A stretch of 64,000 nucleotides of DNA from Arthrobacter woluwensis (GCF_030816155.1 NZ_JAUSXR010000001.1:3410001-3474000); one strand, 5' to 3'; counted from the first letter of the stretch, positions 27,292-39,388 are shown. Numbers and translations are program-made. The notes: generated by a model from the letters alone, not told the origin.

Positions 27292-28170
27292 ATGAGCATC
27301 GAACTGGTCACCACCAAGGCCGCACTCCGTGCCCGCCTGGCGGAGGCGGCGGCGTCGGGGGTCTCCTCGGCCGGGTTCGTGCCGACCATGGGCGCCCTGC
27401 ACCAGGGTCATGCCACGCTCGCGCGTCAGGCGGCCCGGGAGAACGACTTCGCCCTCGTCAGCATCTTCGTGAACCCGCTGCAATTCGGCGAGGCCGTGGA
27501 CCTGGAGCGCTACCCGCGCACCCTCGACGCCGACCTCGCCCTGCTGGAGGAGGCCGGCGTGCAGCTCGTCTTCGCCCCCGAGGTCGAGGAGATGTATCCG
27601 CTGGGGGAGCCGGGGGTCCGGGTGACGGCGGGCCCGCTCGGCGGCAAGTGGGAGGGGGCCTCCCGCCCCGGGCACTTCGACGGCGCGCTCACCGTGGTGT
27701 CGAAGCTCCTGCACCTGGCGCACGCCCCCGTGCCGGTGAACCGCGCGTACTTCGGCCAGAAGGACGCGCAGCAGCTCGCCCTGGTGCAGCAGATGGTCGC
27801 CGATCTCGATTTCGACGTGCGGATCGTGCCCGTGCCGATCGTCCGGGACGCCGACGGGCTGGCCCTGTCCTCCCGCAACCGCTTCCTGTCGCCCGAGCAG
27901 CGCGAATCCGCTCTGGTGCTCTCGCGGGCGCTGCGGCTCCTGGAGACCCGGGCCGCCGCCCACGAGCCCCTCGACCTCGAGTCCGCAGCCGACCTGGTGC
28001 GTTCCGCGCCCGGCGTCGAACTCGATTACTTCGAAGTGGTGGACCCGCGCACGCTCGAGCCGCTGGCGGAGAACTGCAAATTCACCCCGTTCAGGGGTGA
28101 CGCACTGGCCATCATTGCGGCTAAACTTAGTTCTGTGCGTCTGATCGATAACACACCGCTTTCTGCCTAG
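27292..28170 (+). CDS. panC: Pantothenate synthetase (pantoate-beta-alanine ligase)
   Basis: This enzyme joins pantoate and beta-alanine with ATP through a pantoyl-adenylate, the last step to vitamin B5. It has 292 residues. [17 protein letters not shown] (about 27-43) contains the HxGH-type nucleotide motif (HQGH). The flexible-loop/pantoate region is [30 protein letters not shown] is the KMSKS-like region. The ATG at 27292 has a GAAGAGG ribosome site. It closes the ftsH-fol-pan run. Confidence 0.95.
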   Translation: MSIELVTTKAALRARLAEAAASGVSSAGFVPTMGALHQGHATLARQAARENDFALVSIFVNPLQFGEAVDLERYPRTLDADLALLEEAGVQLVFAPEVEEMYPLGEPGVRVTAGPLGGKWEGASRPGHFDGALTVVSKLLHLAHAPVPVNRAYFGQKDAQQLALVQQMVADLDFDVRIVPVPIVRDADGLALSSRNRFLSPEQRESALVLSRALRLLETRAAAHEPLDLESAADLVRSAPGVELDYFEVVDPRTLEPLAENCKFTPFRGDALAIIAAKLSSVRLIDNTPLSA

Positions 28171-28447
28171 GCGAAACCCAGCCTTCCTCCCGGAGTCCTC
28201 TGTCAGGGACTCCCTGGAAATGCTCGGAGTGCGCCATGCGGTGTGCCGGCTTCCGCGGCCCGGCTTCGCCGTGCCCTGATCGCCGTTTCCGCTATCCCTC
28301 CCGCTCGGAAGAGCTCTGGTGCCAGGCCTGTCCTGTCCCCTCTTCCGTCCGGGAAACCACCGTTGCCGGTCCCGCAGCCCGTCGTTCCCCGACGCCGGCG
28401 GTCCGGCGGCATCTCGCTCCCCTTTGATTCACTCGCAAGGACGTGAC
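28171..28447 (+). other. 277-base leader between panC and the DHA2 pump
   Basis: The first 35 bases hold a weak hairpin (GGAGTCC with GGGACTCC, 28193-28216) that may end the panC message. The rest is GC-rich, open in all three forward frames and shows no conserved protein. I see no known riboswitch. A long 5' leader for the pump is the likeliest content. Confidence 0.4.
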
Positions 28448-29947
28448 ATGACCTCCGACATCAAGAACCCCTCCGGCGGGCCGCTCGACGCGCCCGCCGC
28501 GTACGACTCACCGCCCGAGGCCACCCTGACCGCGCCCGAGACGGGTGCGCCGGAGAAGCTCTCCCGCGAAGTCGTCGTGATCATCAGCGTCCTCCTGGTC
28601 TCCACGTTCACGGTCTTCCTGAACGAGACCATCATGAACGTGGCCCTGCCGCGCCTCATGACCGCGCTGGACGTCTCCGAGAGCACGGTCCAGTGGCTCT
28701 CCACCGGCTTCATGCTGACCATGGCCGTGGTCATCCCGACCACGGGCTTCATCCTGGAACGGCTCCGCACACGGCAGGCGTACTTCCTGGCGATGGGGCT
28801 GTTCACCCTGGGCACCGTGATCGCCGCGGTCGCCCCGGGCTTCGGGGTGCTGCTGCTGGGCCGCGTGGTGCAGGCCACCGGCACGGCCATCATGATGCCG
28901 CTGCTCATGACCACCATCCTGACCCTGGTCCCGATGAACAAGCGCGGCATGGTGATGGGCAACATCACCATCGCGATGTCGGTGGCGCCGGCACTCGGCC
29001 CGACCGTCTCGGGCCTGATCCTGGAGCACTTCGAGTGGCGCTTCATGTTCATCTTCGTGCTGCCGGTGGCCATCGTGGCACTGCTGGTCGGCGCGAAGTA
29101 CCTCGTGAACGTGGGTGAGCCGGGCCGTCAGCGTCTGGACATGCTCTCGGTCCTCCTGACCATCCCGGCGTTCGGTGGCGTGGTCTACGGCCTCAGTCAG
29201 ATCGGCGGCGGCCACGGTGGTCAGGCGGGCCCCAGCTCCGGCGCCGTCGTGGCGCTGGCCGTGGGCGTGGTCTCGCTGGGCCTGTTCGTCTGGCGCCAGC
29301 TGGTCCTCCAGCGGACCGGCGCACCGCTCCTGGACCTGCGGGCGTTCAACCACCGGATGTTCACGGTCTCCGTGCTGCTCCTGGTGGTGGCCATGGTGGC
29401 CCTGTTCGGCACCGTGATCCTGCTCCCGCTGTTCCTGCAGAAGGTGCTGGGCGCGGAGCCCCTGGTGACCGGTCTGGTGATGCTGCCCGGTGGCCTGGCG
29501 ATGGGACTCTCCGGTCCCTTCATCGGCCGGATGTACGACAAGATCGGACCCCGGCCGCTGACGGTCACCGGTTCAGCCCTCATGGTGCTGTGCCTGTGGC
29601 AGTTCGCCATGATGAACGCGTCGACGCCGATCTGGTACGTCACGGTCATCCAGACGGTGCTCAACTTCTCGTTGGCGCTGCTGTTCACCCCGGCGTTCAC
29701 CAACGGCCTGAACCCGCTGCCGCCGCAGCTGTACTCGCACGGCTCCGCCATTCTGGGCACGCTCCAGCAGGTGGCCGGCGCGGCCGGAACCGCGCTGCTC
29801 GTGGCACTGTTCGCGGCGGGGACCGCCCTCCACGGTGATCTGTTGGACGGCACGCGGATCGCGTTCCTGACGGCGGCCGGTGTGGCGGTGTTCGCCGTCG
29901 TGCTCTCCGCCATGATGCGCAGGACGGAAGGCGCCGGTCACCACTGA
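28448..29947 (+). CDS. DHA2-family multidrug efflux MFS transporter
   Basis: A 499-residue proton-driven drug exporter of the DHA2 (EmrB/QacA/LmrB) family with about 14 membrane helices. After a 40-residue hydrophilic N-terminus, the first helix contains TVFLNETIMNVALPRLM. WLSTGFMLTMAVVIPTTGFI is the second helix, and the family-typical GRVVQATGTAIMMPLLMT comes at about 137-154. The ATG at 28448 follows GCAAGGACGTGAC; the longer in-frame start at 28319 gives an unconvincing basic leader. It stands alone with a strong terminator behind it. Drug specificity cannot be read from the sequence. Confidence 0.9.
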   Translation: MTSDIKNPSGGPLDAPAAYDSPPEATLTAPETGAPEKLSREVVVIISVLLVSTFTVFLNETIMNVALPRLMTALDVSESTVQWLSTGFMLTMAVVIPTTGFILERLRTRQAYFLAMGLFTLGTVIAAVAPGFGVLLLGRVVQATGTAIMMPLLMTTILTLVPMNKRGMVMGNITIAMSVAPALGPTVSGLILEHFEWRFMFIFVLPVAIVALLVGAKYLVNVGEPGRQRLDMLSVLLTIPAFGGVVYGLSQIGGGHGGQAGPSSGAVVALAVGVVSLGLFVWRQLVLQRTGAPLLDLRAFNHRMFTVSVLLLVVAMVALFGTVILLPLFLQKVLGAEPLVTGLVMLPGGLAMGLSGPFIGRMYDKIGPRPLTVTGSALMVLCLWQFAMMNASTPIWYVTVIQTVLNFSLALLFTPAFTNGLNPLPPQLYSHGSAILGTLQQVAGAAGTALLVALFAAGTALHGDLLDGTRIAFLTAAGVAVFAVVLSAMMRRTEGAGHH

Positions 29948-29973
29948 CCGGCGCCGACCGCAGGCGTGACGCA

Positions 29974-30016
29974 GGACCGGCCGTGTCCCCTCAAGCTGAG
30001 GGGACACGGCCGGTCC
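29974..30016. terminator. Bidirectional terminator between the DHA2 pump and hydrolase genes
   Basis: A perfect 20-bp stem (29974-29993 with 29997-30016) has a three-base AGC loop, followed by GTTTG. It lies between convergent genes. Confidence 0.9.
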
Positions 30017-30043
30017 GTTTGACAGGTCAGGCAGAAGCGGGCG

Positions 30044-30877
30044 TCAGCCGGCGAAGAACTCCGCGAGAGGCTCGATCAGACGGGCGGGGGCGCGGTTCAC
30101 GCCGTCGTGGCCGAGGCCGGGGATCACGCTGTACGCGGAGCCGGACAGGACCTCGTGCAGACGGCCGCAGGCCACCCCGAAGTACGCCGGGCTCTTCTCG
30201 CCGACCATGATGAGCGTCTCGAGCGGCAGTTCCAGGAACGGCTCGGCGGACATGTCCGCGGCGATCATGGCCTTGATCTCGCGGACGCCGTTGGGGAGCT
30301 GTTCGCGCATCTCCTTGCCGAAACCCGTGGTGGCGGTGAGCTTGTTGCCGAGCGTCAGCATGTGCAGTGGCATGCGGGACAGGGCGCCGTGCGGTTCCAG
30401 GCCTCGCATCACGATCGCCAGGGCCTTTTCGGTGTCGCCGGCGGCGCGGGCGGCCTCGTACTCGCCGATCCAGGGCGCCTGGACGCTGCCGTCGATCGAG
30501 ACGGCCGGGTCATAGACGGCCAGGTGATCCACGGGGATGCTGCGGGCCGCGTGCAGCACGAGAGCCCCGCCGAAACTGTGGCCGAAGAGATCGCGTGTGC
30601 CGGTGTGGTCCAGCACGGCCTTCAGATCCTCGACGTCCTGCTCGAGCGAGTAGGAGTCGGTCTGCGGGGTCGACTTGCCCTGGCCACGGCGGTTCAGCAC
30701 GTGGATCGGCCGCTTCAGCGCCTCGGAGAGGGCCTTGGCGAATTTGGCGTAATCGGCGGCGGTGACCAGTGATCCGATCACCACGACGACGCCCGGCCCC
30801 GCGGCGTCCTCGCCCCCGGCGTAGGTGTTCAGTTCCAGCTCGGCACCGTCAGAGGTGCGCACCAACTCACGCTTCAT
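30044..30877 (-). CDS. Alpha/beta-fold hydrolase
   Basis: A 277-residue cytosolic alpha/beta hydrolase. The nucleophile elbow is LFGHSFGGALVLHAA (serine at about residue 100), preceded by VLNRRGQGKSTP around the oxyanion strand. The likely catalytic histidine is in VIPGLGHDGVN near the end. YDPAVSIDGSVQAPW follows the elbow and is shared with the neighbouring hydrolase (YDPAVNIDGS), so the two are paralogues from a tandem duplication. The ATG is directly behind a -10 hexamer (leaderless). The natural substrate is unknown. Confidence 0.85.
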   Translation of the reverse strand: MKRELVRTSDGAELELNTYAGGEDAAGPGVVVVIGSLVTAADYAKFAKALSEALKRPIHVLNRRGQGKSTPQTDSYSLEQDVEDLKAVLDHTGTRDLFGHSFGGALVLHAARSIPVDHLAVYDPAVSIDGSVQAPWIGEYEAARAAGDTEKALAIVMRGLEPHGALSRMPLHMLTLGNKLTATTGFGKEMREQLPNGVREIKAMIAADMSAEPFLELPLETLIMVGEKSPAYFGVACGRLHEVLSGSAYSVIPGLGHDGVNRAPARLIEPLAEFFAG

Positions 30878-30883
30878 GACAAG

Positions 30884-30889
30884 AGCCTA
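30884..30889 (-). promoter_or_regulatory. -10 hexamer for a leaderless hydrolase message
   Basis: TAGGCT on the minus strand, then CTTGTC, then the ATG at 30877. The spacing is six bases, with no ribosome site. Confidence 0.5.
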
Positions 30890-30983
30890 GCGGAGCAGTC
30901 TGGACGAGTCATGAACCCGTCAGGCGGCGGCGTCCGCCGTCCCCCGCTGCGCCGGCTTCCGCTTCCGTCCGCGGTGCTGTTCC

Positions 30984-31880
30984 TCACGGCGCGCCGTGCA
31001 CGTGGAACTCGGCGAGGGCGGTGACGAGCCGCTTACCGACGGCCGGGACGGAGCCGTGCACGCAGCGCGGCACCTGGCGCAGCGGACCCGGCACGGAGCT
31101 GTGGAGGAGGCGCGCCGTCTGCTTGAAGTACTCGGGGCTGCGGGCGCCGTAGAAGATGCAGCACTCCTGCGCGATGCCGGCGAAGTCCTCGGCGTGGGCC
31201 TCCTCTTCCAGGGCCGCTTTCAGCTCGCCGACGGCGGCGGGCATGAGTTCCGCGAACATCCTGTTCGCCTTGGTCCGGCCGACGGCTCCGAAGAGCAGGC
31301 CGAGGATCGGTTCGGGCGCCCGGGAGAGGGCGGTGCCCGGCAGCATGCCCCGCCGCATGCGCGCCATGGCGCGGGGGACGTCGCCGTCGTTCACCGCCTG
31401 GGAGAAGGCGGGCAGCCAGTCCACGGGAGTGCTGCCGTCGATGTTGACGGCCGGGTCGTAGACGGAGAGGCGGGAGACGCCGAGCCCGGAGCCGCTGTGC
31501 CGTGCCGCGTTCAGCACCACGGCCCCTCCCAGCGAGTGTCCCAGCACGTGCTTCGCCCCGGTGTGCCGCAGCACGGCCTCCAGGTCCGCGATCTCCAGAT
31601 CCATGCCGTACTCGGGGCCCTGTTCGGGGGACTGGCCGTGGCCGCGGCGGTCGTACACGTGGACGGACCAGCTGCGGCCGTCGTCCTCGGATTCGAGGGC
31701 GGTCACGAACGCCTGCGCGAAAGGACGGTAGAGCGCCGCGGTGAGGAACGCCCCGCCGACGACGACGAGGCTCCGGTCCGCGTCCGACTCGCCATAACTG
31801 TCCATCGCCAACTCCGCCCCGTCCCCGGCACGGACGATGGATTCGGTGCGGGGAACTTCCAGGACCTTCCGGAACTTCAC
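30984..31880 (-). CDS. Alpha/beta-fold hydrolase, paralogue of its neighbour
   Basis: A 298-residue alpha/beta hydrolase with the elbow VLGHSLGGAVVLNAA (serine at about residue 115) and VYDRRGHGQSPEQ before it. The candidate histidine is in CVHGSVPAVGKRL near the C-terminus. It shares the order of motifs and the phrase YDPAV-IDGS with the downstream hydrolase, but is otherwise well diverged. The GTG start is six bases behind TAGCAT, which implies a leaderless message and its own promoter rather than a shared operon. Function unknown. Confidence 0.83.
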   Translation of the reverse strand: MKFRKVLEVPRTESIVRAGDGAELAMDSYGESDADRSLVVVGGAFLTAALYRPFAQAFVTALESEDDGRSWSVHVYDRRGHGQSPEQGPEYGMDLEIADLEAVLRHTGAKHVLGHSLGGAVVLNAARHSGSGLGVSRLSVYDPAVNIDGSTPVDWLPAFSQAVNDGDVPRAMARMRRGMLPGTALSRAPEPILGLLFGAVGRTKANRMFAELMPAAVGELKAALEEEAHAEDFAGIAQECCIFYGARSPEYFKQTARLLHSSVPGPLRQVPRCVHGSVPAVGKRLVTALAEFHVHGAP

Positions 31881-31886
31881 GACCCC

Positions 31887-31892
31887 ATGCTA
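31887..31892 (-). promoter_or_regulatory. -10 hexamer for the second hydrolase
   Basis: TAGCAT on the minus strand, then GGGGTC, then the GTG at 31880. The spacer and start are identical to those at the ArsR gene (GGGGTC before GTG at 44178). Confidence 0.5.
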
Positions 31893-31921
31893 GCGTCCAG
31901 GTGGGCACGCTCTGCGTCACG

Positions 31922-31927
31922 TAAACT
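31922..31927 (+). promoter_or_regulatory. -10 hexamer of lysS
   Basis: TAAACT lies eight bases before the GTG at 31936 and no ribosome site is seen, so the lysS message would have almost no leader. Confidence 0.5.
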
Positions 31928-31935
31928 AGGGGACT

Positions 31936-33447
31936 GTGACTGCTGAAAACCCCACCCCCCATTCCGAGGCCTCCGACGCGAACGAGCAGATGCGGGTTCG
32001 CCAGGAGAAGCGCCAGAAGCTGCTCGAGCTCGGCATGGAGGCTTACCCGGTAGGGGTGGAGCGCACTCACTCGCTGGACGAGATCCGCGAGAAGTACGCC
32101 CACCTGGTGGCCGATGAGACCACCGGCGACGTCGTGGGCGTCACCGGCCGCGTGGTGTTCGTGCGCAACACCGGAAAGCTCTGCTTCGCCACCCTCCAGG
32201 ACGGCAACGGCGTCCGCCTCCAGGCCATGCTGAGCCTGGCCGTGGTCGGTGAGGAAGCCCTCTCGCAGTGGAAGTCCCTCGTGGACCTGGGCGATCACGT
32301 CTTCATCAAGGGCGAGGTCATCTCCTCCCGCCGCGGTGAGCTGTCGATCATGGCCGAGTCCTGGCAGATGGCCTCCAAGGCCCTGCGCCCGCTGCCCGTG
32401 CTGCACGCCGGCCTGAACGAGGAGACCCGCGTCCGTCAGCGGTACGTCGACCTCCTGGTCCGCGACGAGGCGCGTCAGATGGTCTACACCCGGGCGTCCA
32501 TCACGCGGTCCATCCGCGAGACGCTCAACCGCCACGGCTACGTGGAGGTGGAGACCCCGATCCTCAACCTGGTCCACGGCGGCGCCTCGGCCCGTCCGTT
32601 CGAGACGCACCTCAATGCCTTCGATCAGAAGATGACCCTGCGTATCGCCACGGAGCTGTATTTGAAGCGTGCCGTGGTCGGCGGTATCGAACGTGTCTAT
32701 GACATGGGACGTGTCTTCCGGAATGAGGGCGTCGATTCCACGCACAGCCCGGAATTCACCACTCTGGAATGCTATGAGGCCTGGGCGGATCAATTCGTCA
32801 TGGCGGAGCGCATGAAAGAGATCATCCTGGACGCCGCGGACGCAATTGGCGCCGGCCGGGTGATCCAGACGGAGGCCGGTGAAATCGACCTCGGCGGTGA
32901 ATGGGCGTGGCTCGGTGTGTATCCGGGTCTCTCCAGCGCCGTCGGTCAGGAAATCACCCCGGACACCACGGAAGAAGAACTGCGCGCTATCGCCGAAAAG
33001 CACGGCGTGAAGATCGACCCCGCGTGGGGTGCGGAAAAACTCGTGGTGGAGCTTTTCGGGGAGATCGTGGAACCGACTCTGCTGAATCCGACTTTCGTCT
33101 ACGATTACCCGCCGTCGGCCCAGCCCCTGGCCCGTCCGCACCGCGAGGACGGCCGGCTGATCGAGGCCTGGGATCTGATCATCGGCGGCATGGAACGCGG
33201 CACCGCGTTCTCCGAATTGATCGACCCCGTCATCCAGCGTGAGCGCCTGACGGAGCAGTCCCGTCTGGCCGCGGCCGGCGACGACGAGGCCATGCAGCTG
33301 GATGAGGACTTCCTCCGTGCCCTCGAGTACGGCGCCCCGCCCATGGGCGGCATCGGTCTCGGTGTGGACCGCCTGGTGATGCTTTTCACGGGAGCCGGAA
33401 TCCGCGAGACGATTCTCTTCCCCCTCCTCAAGCCTGAGGCGAACTGA
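31936..33447 (+). CDS. lysS: Lysyl-tRNA synthetase, class II
   Basis: This enzyme charges tRNA-Lys; a tRNA-Lys gene lies 29 kb downstream. It has 503 residues. The N-terminal OB-fold anticodon domain (about 60-160) contains VTGRVVFVRNTGKLCFATL. The class II catalytic core has motif 1 near VEVETPIL, motif 2 in RVFRNEGVDSTHSPEFTTLE (about 257-276), and motif 3 in GIGLGVDRLVMLFTG near the end. Codon choice in the middle part (about 32640-33080) is less GC-biased than in neighbouring genes. Only one base separates its stop from the next small gene. Confidence 0.97.
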   Translation: MTAENPTPHSEASDANEQMRVRQEKRQKLLELGMEAYPVGVERTHSLDEIREKYAHLVADETTGDVVGVTGRVVFVRNTGKLCFATLQDGNGVRLQAMLSLAVVGEEALSQWKSLVDLGDHVFIKGEVISSRRGELSIMAESWQMASKALRPLPVLHAGLNEETRVRQRYVDLLVRDEARQMVYTRASITRSIRETLNRHGYVEVETPILNLVHGGASARPFETHLNAFDQKMTLRIATELYLKRAVVGGIERVYDMGRVFRNEGVDSTHSPEFTTLECYEAWADQFVMAERMKEIILDAADAIGAGRVIQTEAGEIDLGGEWAWLGVYPGLSSAVGQEITPDTTEEELRAIAEKHGVKIDPAWGAEKLVVELFGEIVEPTLLNPTFVYDYPPSAQPLARPHREDGRLIEAWDLIIGGMERGTAFSELIDPVIQRERLTEQSRLAAAGDDEAMQLDEDFLRALEYGAPPMGGIGLGVDRLVMLFTGAGIRETILFPLLKPEAN

Positions 33448-33448
33448 T

Positions 33449-33640
33449 ATGGAATACATCGCCGTTCTTCTCCCGTCCCTCGTGGTCGGGCTGCTGTTCT
33501 GGTTCGCGATCCGCGCATTGCTGAATGCGGACCGTTCCGAGCGTGAGGCGCTGGCCAAGGCGGAAGAAGAGTGGGACGCCAAGGCAAAGAATAACAACGG
33601 TGAATCCGGTGGGACCGGGAATAATTCGGGTACTGACTAA
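33449..33640 (+). CDS. Small single-pass membrane protein
   Basis: A 63-residue protein with one hydrophobic helix at about residues 4-24 (YIAVLLPSLVVGLLFWFAIRA). A charged helix rich in E, K and A follows, then a low-complexity tail of N, G and S. It begins one base after the lysS stop and is probably cotranscribed with it. Similar small genes are seen between lysS and lsr2 in related genomes as far as I recall; the function is unknown. Confidence 0.7.
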   Translation: MEYIAVLLPSLVVGLLFWFAIRALLNADRSEREALAKAEEEWDAKAKNNNGESGGTGNNSGTD

Positions 33641-33649
33641 TCCGGATTA

Positions 33650-33678
33650 TTGACTCGGTGAAACGATTCGGACATACT
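33650..33678 (+). promoter_or_regulatory. Promoter of lsr2
   Basis: TTGACT (33650-33655) and CATACT (33673-33678) are 17 bases apart, a near-consensus housekeeping promoter and the best in the window. It gives a leader of about 65 bases before lsr2. Confidence 0.75.
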
Positions 33679-33749
33679 CTAGTGCGGGGGCGCAGCCAAT
33701 ACGGGTCGTAAGACCTGCTTAAACCACCACACGATGGGAGCCATACTCC

Positions 33750-34073
33750 ATGGCACAGCGAGTCAAAATCATTCTTGTCGACGACGTCGACGGCGGCGTA
33801 GCCGATGAAACCATCCGCTTCGGGCTGGATGGAAACAACTATGAGATTGATCTCTCCGCTGAAAATGCTCAGAAGTTCCGGGGCGCTTTTGAGGAATACA
33901 TCACTGTCGCCCGTCGGGTGACCAGCACCACCCGCACTCCGAAGCGCGCCGCGGCGAAGGGGCAGGACACCGCCCAGATCCGCAAGTGGGCTCAGGAGAA
34001 CGGCTACAAGGTCAGCTCCCGCGGCCGCGTGCACGCCGACATCATTGAGGCGTACCACAAGGCCAACAGCTGA
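33750..34073 (+). CDS. lsr2: Lsr2 nucleoid-associated protein
   Basis: A 107-residue H-NS-like protein of actinobacteria that bridges AT-rich DNA and silences foreign genes. The N-terminal dimerisation beta-hairpin is KIILVDDVDGGVADETIRFGLDG (about 6-28). A flexible linker rich in T, R and K follows. The C-terminal DNA-binding domain (about 70-107) carries the AT-hook-like core SSRGRVHADI. The ATG has a GATGGGAG ribosome site. It has its own strong promoter at 33650-33678. Confidence 0.96.
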   Translation: MAQRVKIILVDDVDGGVADETIRFGLDGNNYEIDLSAENAQKFRGAFEEYITVARRVTSTTRTPKRAAAKGQDTAQIRKWAQENGYKVSSRGRVHADIIEAYHKANS

Positions 34074-34238
34074 TTTCAGGAGAGCTACGGTTTCGCGGCC
34101 GGTCCGGACTTCCCAGTCCCGGGCCGGCCGTTTCCGTGTCCGCGCAAGACGGGTGATTCCCCCTCTGGCGAACACGCCCCACAAGCCGCTGGTCCGCACG
34201 TAGCATCTAATTACGTCGTATCTGAGGAGTGTGGCGAA

Positions 34239-36776
<2,538 letters not shown>

Positions 36777-36788
36777 GGCTCGCAGCAC

Positions 36789-36822
36789 CGTGTGTGACTG
36801 AAGGCCGTGTGTGACTGAAGGC
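36789..36822 (+). repeat. Exact 17-base tandem duplication after clpC
   Basis: CGTGTGTGACTGAAGGC occurs twice head-to-tail (36789-36805 and 36806-36822). The second copy runs into the left arm of the clpC terminator. Confidence 0.8.
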
Positions 36823-36857
36823 CGGCGACGGCGGGGAGACCCGCCGTCGCCGGCCTT
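36818..36857 (+). terminator. Terminator of clpC
   Basis: A perfect 18-bp stem (36818-36835 with 36840-36857), a GAGA tetraloop and a following T run, starting 42 bases beyond the clpC stop codon. Confidence 0.9.
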
Positions 36858-36887
36858 TCGCATGCCCGGATGTCCACCTCTTCCCTC

Positions 36888-36956
36888 GTGAGTCCGCTAT
36901 GGAGGTGGTGAGTCCGCTACATCATGTAGCGGACTCACCACCTCCATAGCGGACTC
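36888..36956. repeat. Perfect 33-bp inverted repeat with a one-base loop
   Basis: Bases 36890-36922 are the exact complement of 36924-36956, with a single C between. The word GTGAGTCCGCTA occurs twice in the left arm (36888 and 36908, a period of 20) and twice inverted in the right. It lies after the clpC terminator and 85 bases before argA, so it is not needed to end clpC. Confidence 0.9.
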
Positions 36957-37041
36957 GGCCCCGAAGAACGGCTGCGGGCGGCGGTGTCCACCCTGCGTCG
37001 CACGTTCAACCCGAGCCGGGGGCAAGCCCTACGATGGAGGA

Positions 37042-37554
37042 ATGCCAGCAGCCGACTTCACGCTCCGCCCCGCCCGCACCTCCGACGTCCCGGGGATCAA
37101 GCGACTCGTGGCGCCGCTGGCTGAGGAGCGCATCCTCATGGCCAAGGAGACGGTCGCCTACTACGAGGGCATCCAGGAACTGCGCGTCGCCGAGTCCTCC
37201 GAAGGGGAGCTGATCGGCTGCGGCGCACTCCACGTCATGTGGGAGGACCTCGCGGAGATCCGCACCCTCGCCGCCGCGGACAGCTGGCGGGGCAGGGGAG
37301 TGGGCCACGCTCTCGTCAAACGCCTCCTGGACGAGGCCCGTGCGCTCGGGGTCAGCCGCGTGTTCTGCCTGACCTTCGAGGTCGACTTCTTCCAGCGCCA
37401 CGGATTCGAGGTCATGGCGGATCAGAGCGCCGTCGATCCGGCCGTCTACGCGGAGCTGCTGCGCTCCCATGACGAGGGCGTCGCCGAGTTCCTGGACCTC
37501 GCCAGGGTCAAGCCCAACACCCTGGGCAACACCCGCATGATCCGCCGCCTCTGA
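37042..37554 (+). CDS. argA: ArgA-like amino-acid N-acetyltransferase (GNAT)
   Basis: A 170-residue single-domain GNAT protein, resembling the short actinobacterial N-acetylglutamate synthase that starts arginine synthesis (Rv2747 type). FTLRPARTSDVPGIKRLVAPL opens the fold. The acetyl-CoA loop is RTLAAADSWRGRGVGHALVKRL (about 74-95), and VFCLTFEVDFFQRHGFEVM follows. Family knowledge supports an amino acid as acceptor (glutamate or glutamine). TACGAT lies exactly six bases before the ATG with GGAGGA between, so the start can be read either as leaderless or as ribosome-site driven. Confidence 0.85.
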   Translation: MPAADFTLRPARTSDVPGIKRLVAPLAEERILMAKETVAYYEGIQELRVAESSEGELIGCGALHVMWEDLAEIRTLAAADSWRGRGVGHALVKRLLDEARALGVSRVFCLTFEVDFFQRHGFEVMADQSAVDPAVYAELLRSHDEGVAEFLDLARVKPNTLGNTRMIRRL

Positions 37555-37660
37555 CCTTCACGGACAACCCCCAGGGGGGTTCCGGCCCGCCCCTCTACCG
37601 TGCCCCGGGCACTGGTAGTAGGGTCACAAAGAGGCGCTCCGAGACAAGGCAGGTAGTCCC

Positions 37661-38663
<1,003 letters not shown>

Positions 38664-38665
38664 CC

Positions 38666-39304
38666 GTGACGCAGACGCTCGACCTCGCCTGGGCCCTCGA
38701 CTGGCTGCGCCGCTCGGGCGCCGTGCTCGCGGAGAACCGCATGGCGCTCATCGAACTGGACCGGGCCATCGGGGACGCCGATCACGGGGAGAACATGGAC
38801 CGTGGATTCACGGCGGCCCTGGCCAAGCTGGAGGAGCAACCCCCGGCGACTCCCGGCGCTGCCCTGAAGTCGGTGGCCATGTCCCTCATGTCCAAGGTGG
38901 GCGGCGCCGCCGGCCCCCTCTACGGGACGGCGTTCCTGCGTGCGGCCACGGCCCTGGGCGACGCGGAGGAACTCGACTCCGAGGCTCTGGCCGCCGCACT
39001 GGCGGCCGCTCGCGACGGGATCGTGGCGCGAGGCAAGGCCGAACCGGGGGACAAGACCATGATCGACGCCTGGACGCCCGCCGTCGAGGCCGCTCAGGCC
39101 GCAGTGGGGGAGAGTCCCGCCGAGCTCCTGGACCGTGCCGCGACCGCCGCCGAGCAGGGCGCCGCCGCCACGGAGCCGCTCGTGGCGCGCAAGGGCCGGG
39201 CCAGCTATCTGGGCGAACGGAGCGCGGGCCATCGTGACCCCGGCTCGCAGTCGACGGCTCTTCTGCTCCGGGCGGCCGCTGACGCCGCGGCCGCCGCGTC
39301 CTGA
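38666..39304 (+). CDS. dhaL: Dihydroxyacetone kinase subunit DhaL (ADP-binding)
   Basis: DhaL carries tightly bound ADP, which is phosphorylated by DhaM and then donates phosphate to dihydroxyacetone on DhaK. It has 212 residues. The magnesium/ADP loop [14 protein letters not shown] (about 35-48) has the conserved aspartates, [17 protein letters not shown] follows at about 75-91, and [12 protein letters not shown] is at about 130. The GTG start is two bases after the dhaK stop codon. The C-terminal region [20 protein letters not shown] is typical. The tail is alanine-rich. Confidence 0.92.
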   Translation: MTQTLDLAWALDWLRRSGAVLAENRMALIELDRAIGDADHGENMDRGFTAALAKLEEQPPATPGAALKSVAMSLMSKVGGAAGPLYGTAFLRAATALGDAEELDSEALAAALAAARDGIVARGKAEPGDKTMIDAWTPAVEAAQAAVGESPAELLDRAATAAEQGAAATEPLVARKGRASYLGERSAGHRDPGSQSTALLLRAAADAAAAAS

Positions 39305-39324
39305 CCGCTCCTCGCTGAGGTCCG

Positions 39325-39388
39325 CGGACCCGAGCCGTTCCGGACCCGAGCCGTTCCGGACCCGAGCCGTTCCGGACCCGAGCCGTTC
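39325..39388 (+). repeat. Four exact tandem copies of a 16-base unit between dhaL and dhaM
   Basis: CGGACCCGAGCCGTTC is repeated four times without a mismatch (39325, 39341, 39357 and 39373). It fills a third of the 194-base dhaL-dhaM spacer. Perfect identity points to recent slippage or recombination; the copy number probably varies between strains. Confidence 0.9.

Noticed and set aside
28236..28447. Leader peptide genes before the DHA2 pump
   Set aside because: All three forward frames are open over this GC-rich stretch, so openness carries no weight; no ribosome site or conserved sequence supports either frame.
31033..33597. An 854-residue minus-strand frame opposite lysS that runs into the second hydrolase region
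   Set aside because: Its second half is an out-of-frame shadow of the hydrolase and the first half is antisense to lysS; no conserved motif.
34080..34238. Heat-shock operator (CIRCE, HAIR) or ClgR site before clpC
   Set aside because: No TTAGCACTC-N9-GAGTGCTAA or HAIR-like repeat is visible, and a partial GGCGAAC match is too weak to claim a ClgR site.
39325..39388. Possible CRISPR or coding repeat
   Set aside because: Copies are directly adjacent with no spacers, and the 16-base unit does not keep a reading frame.
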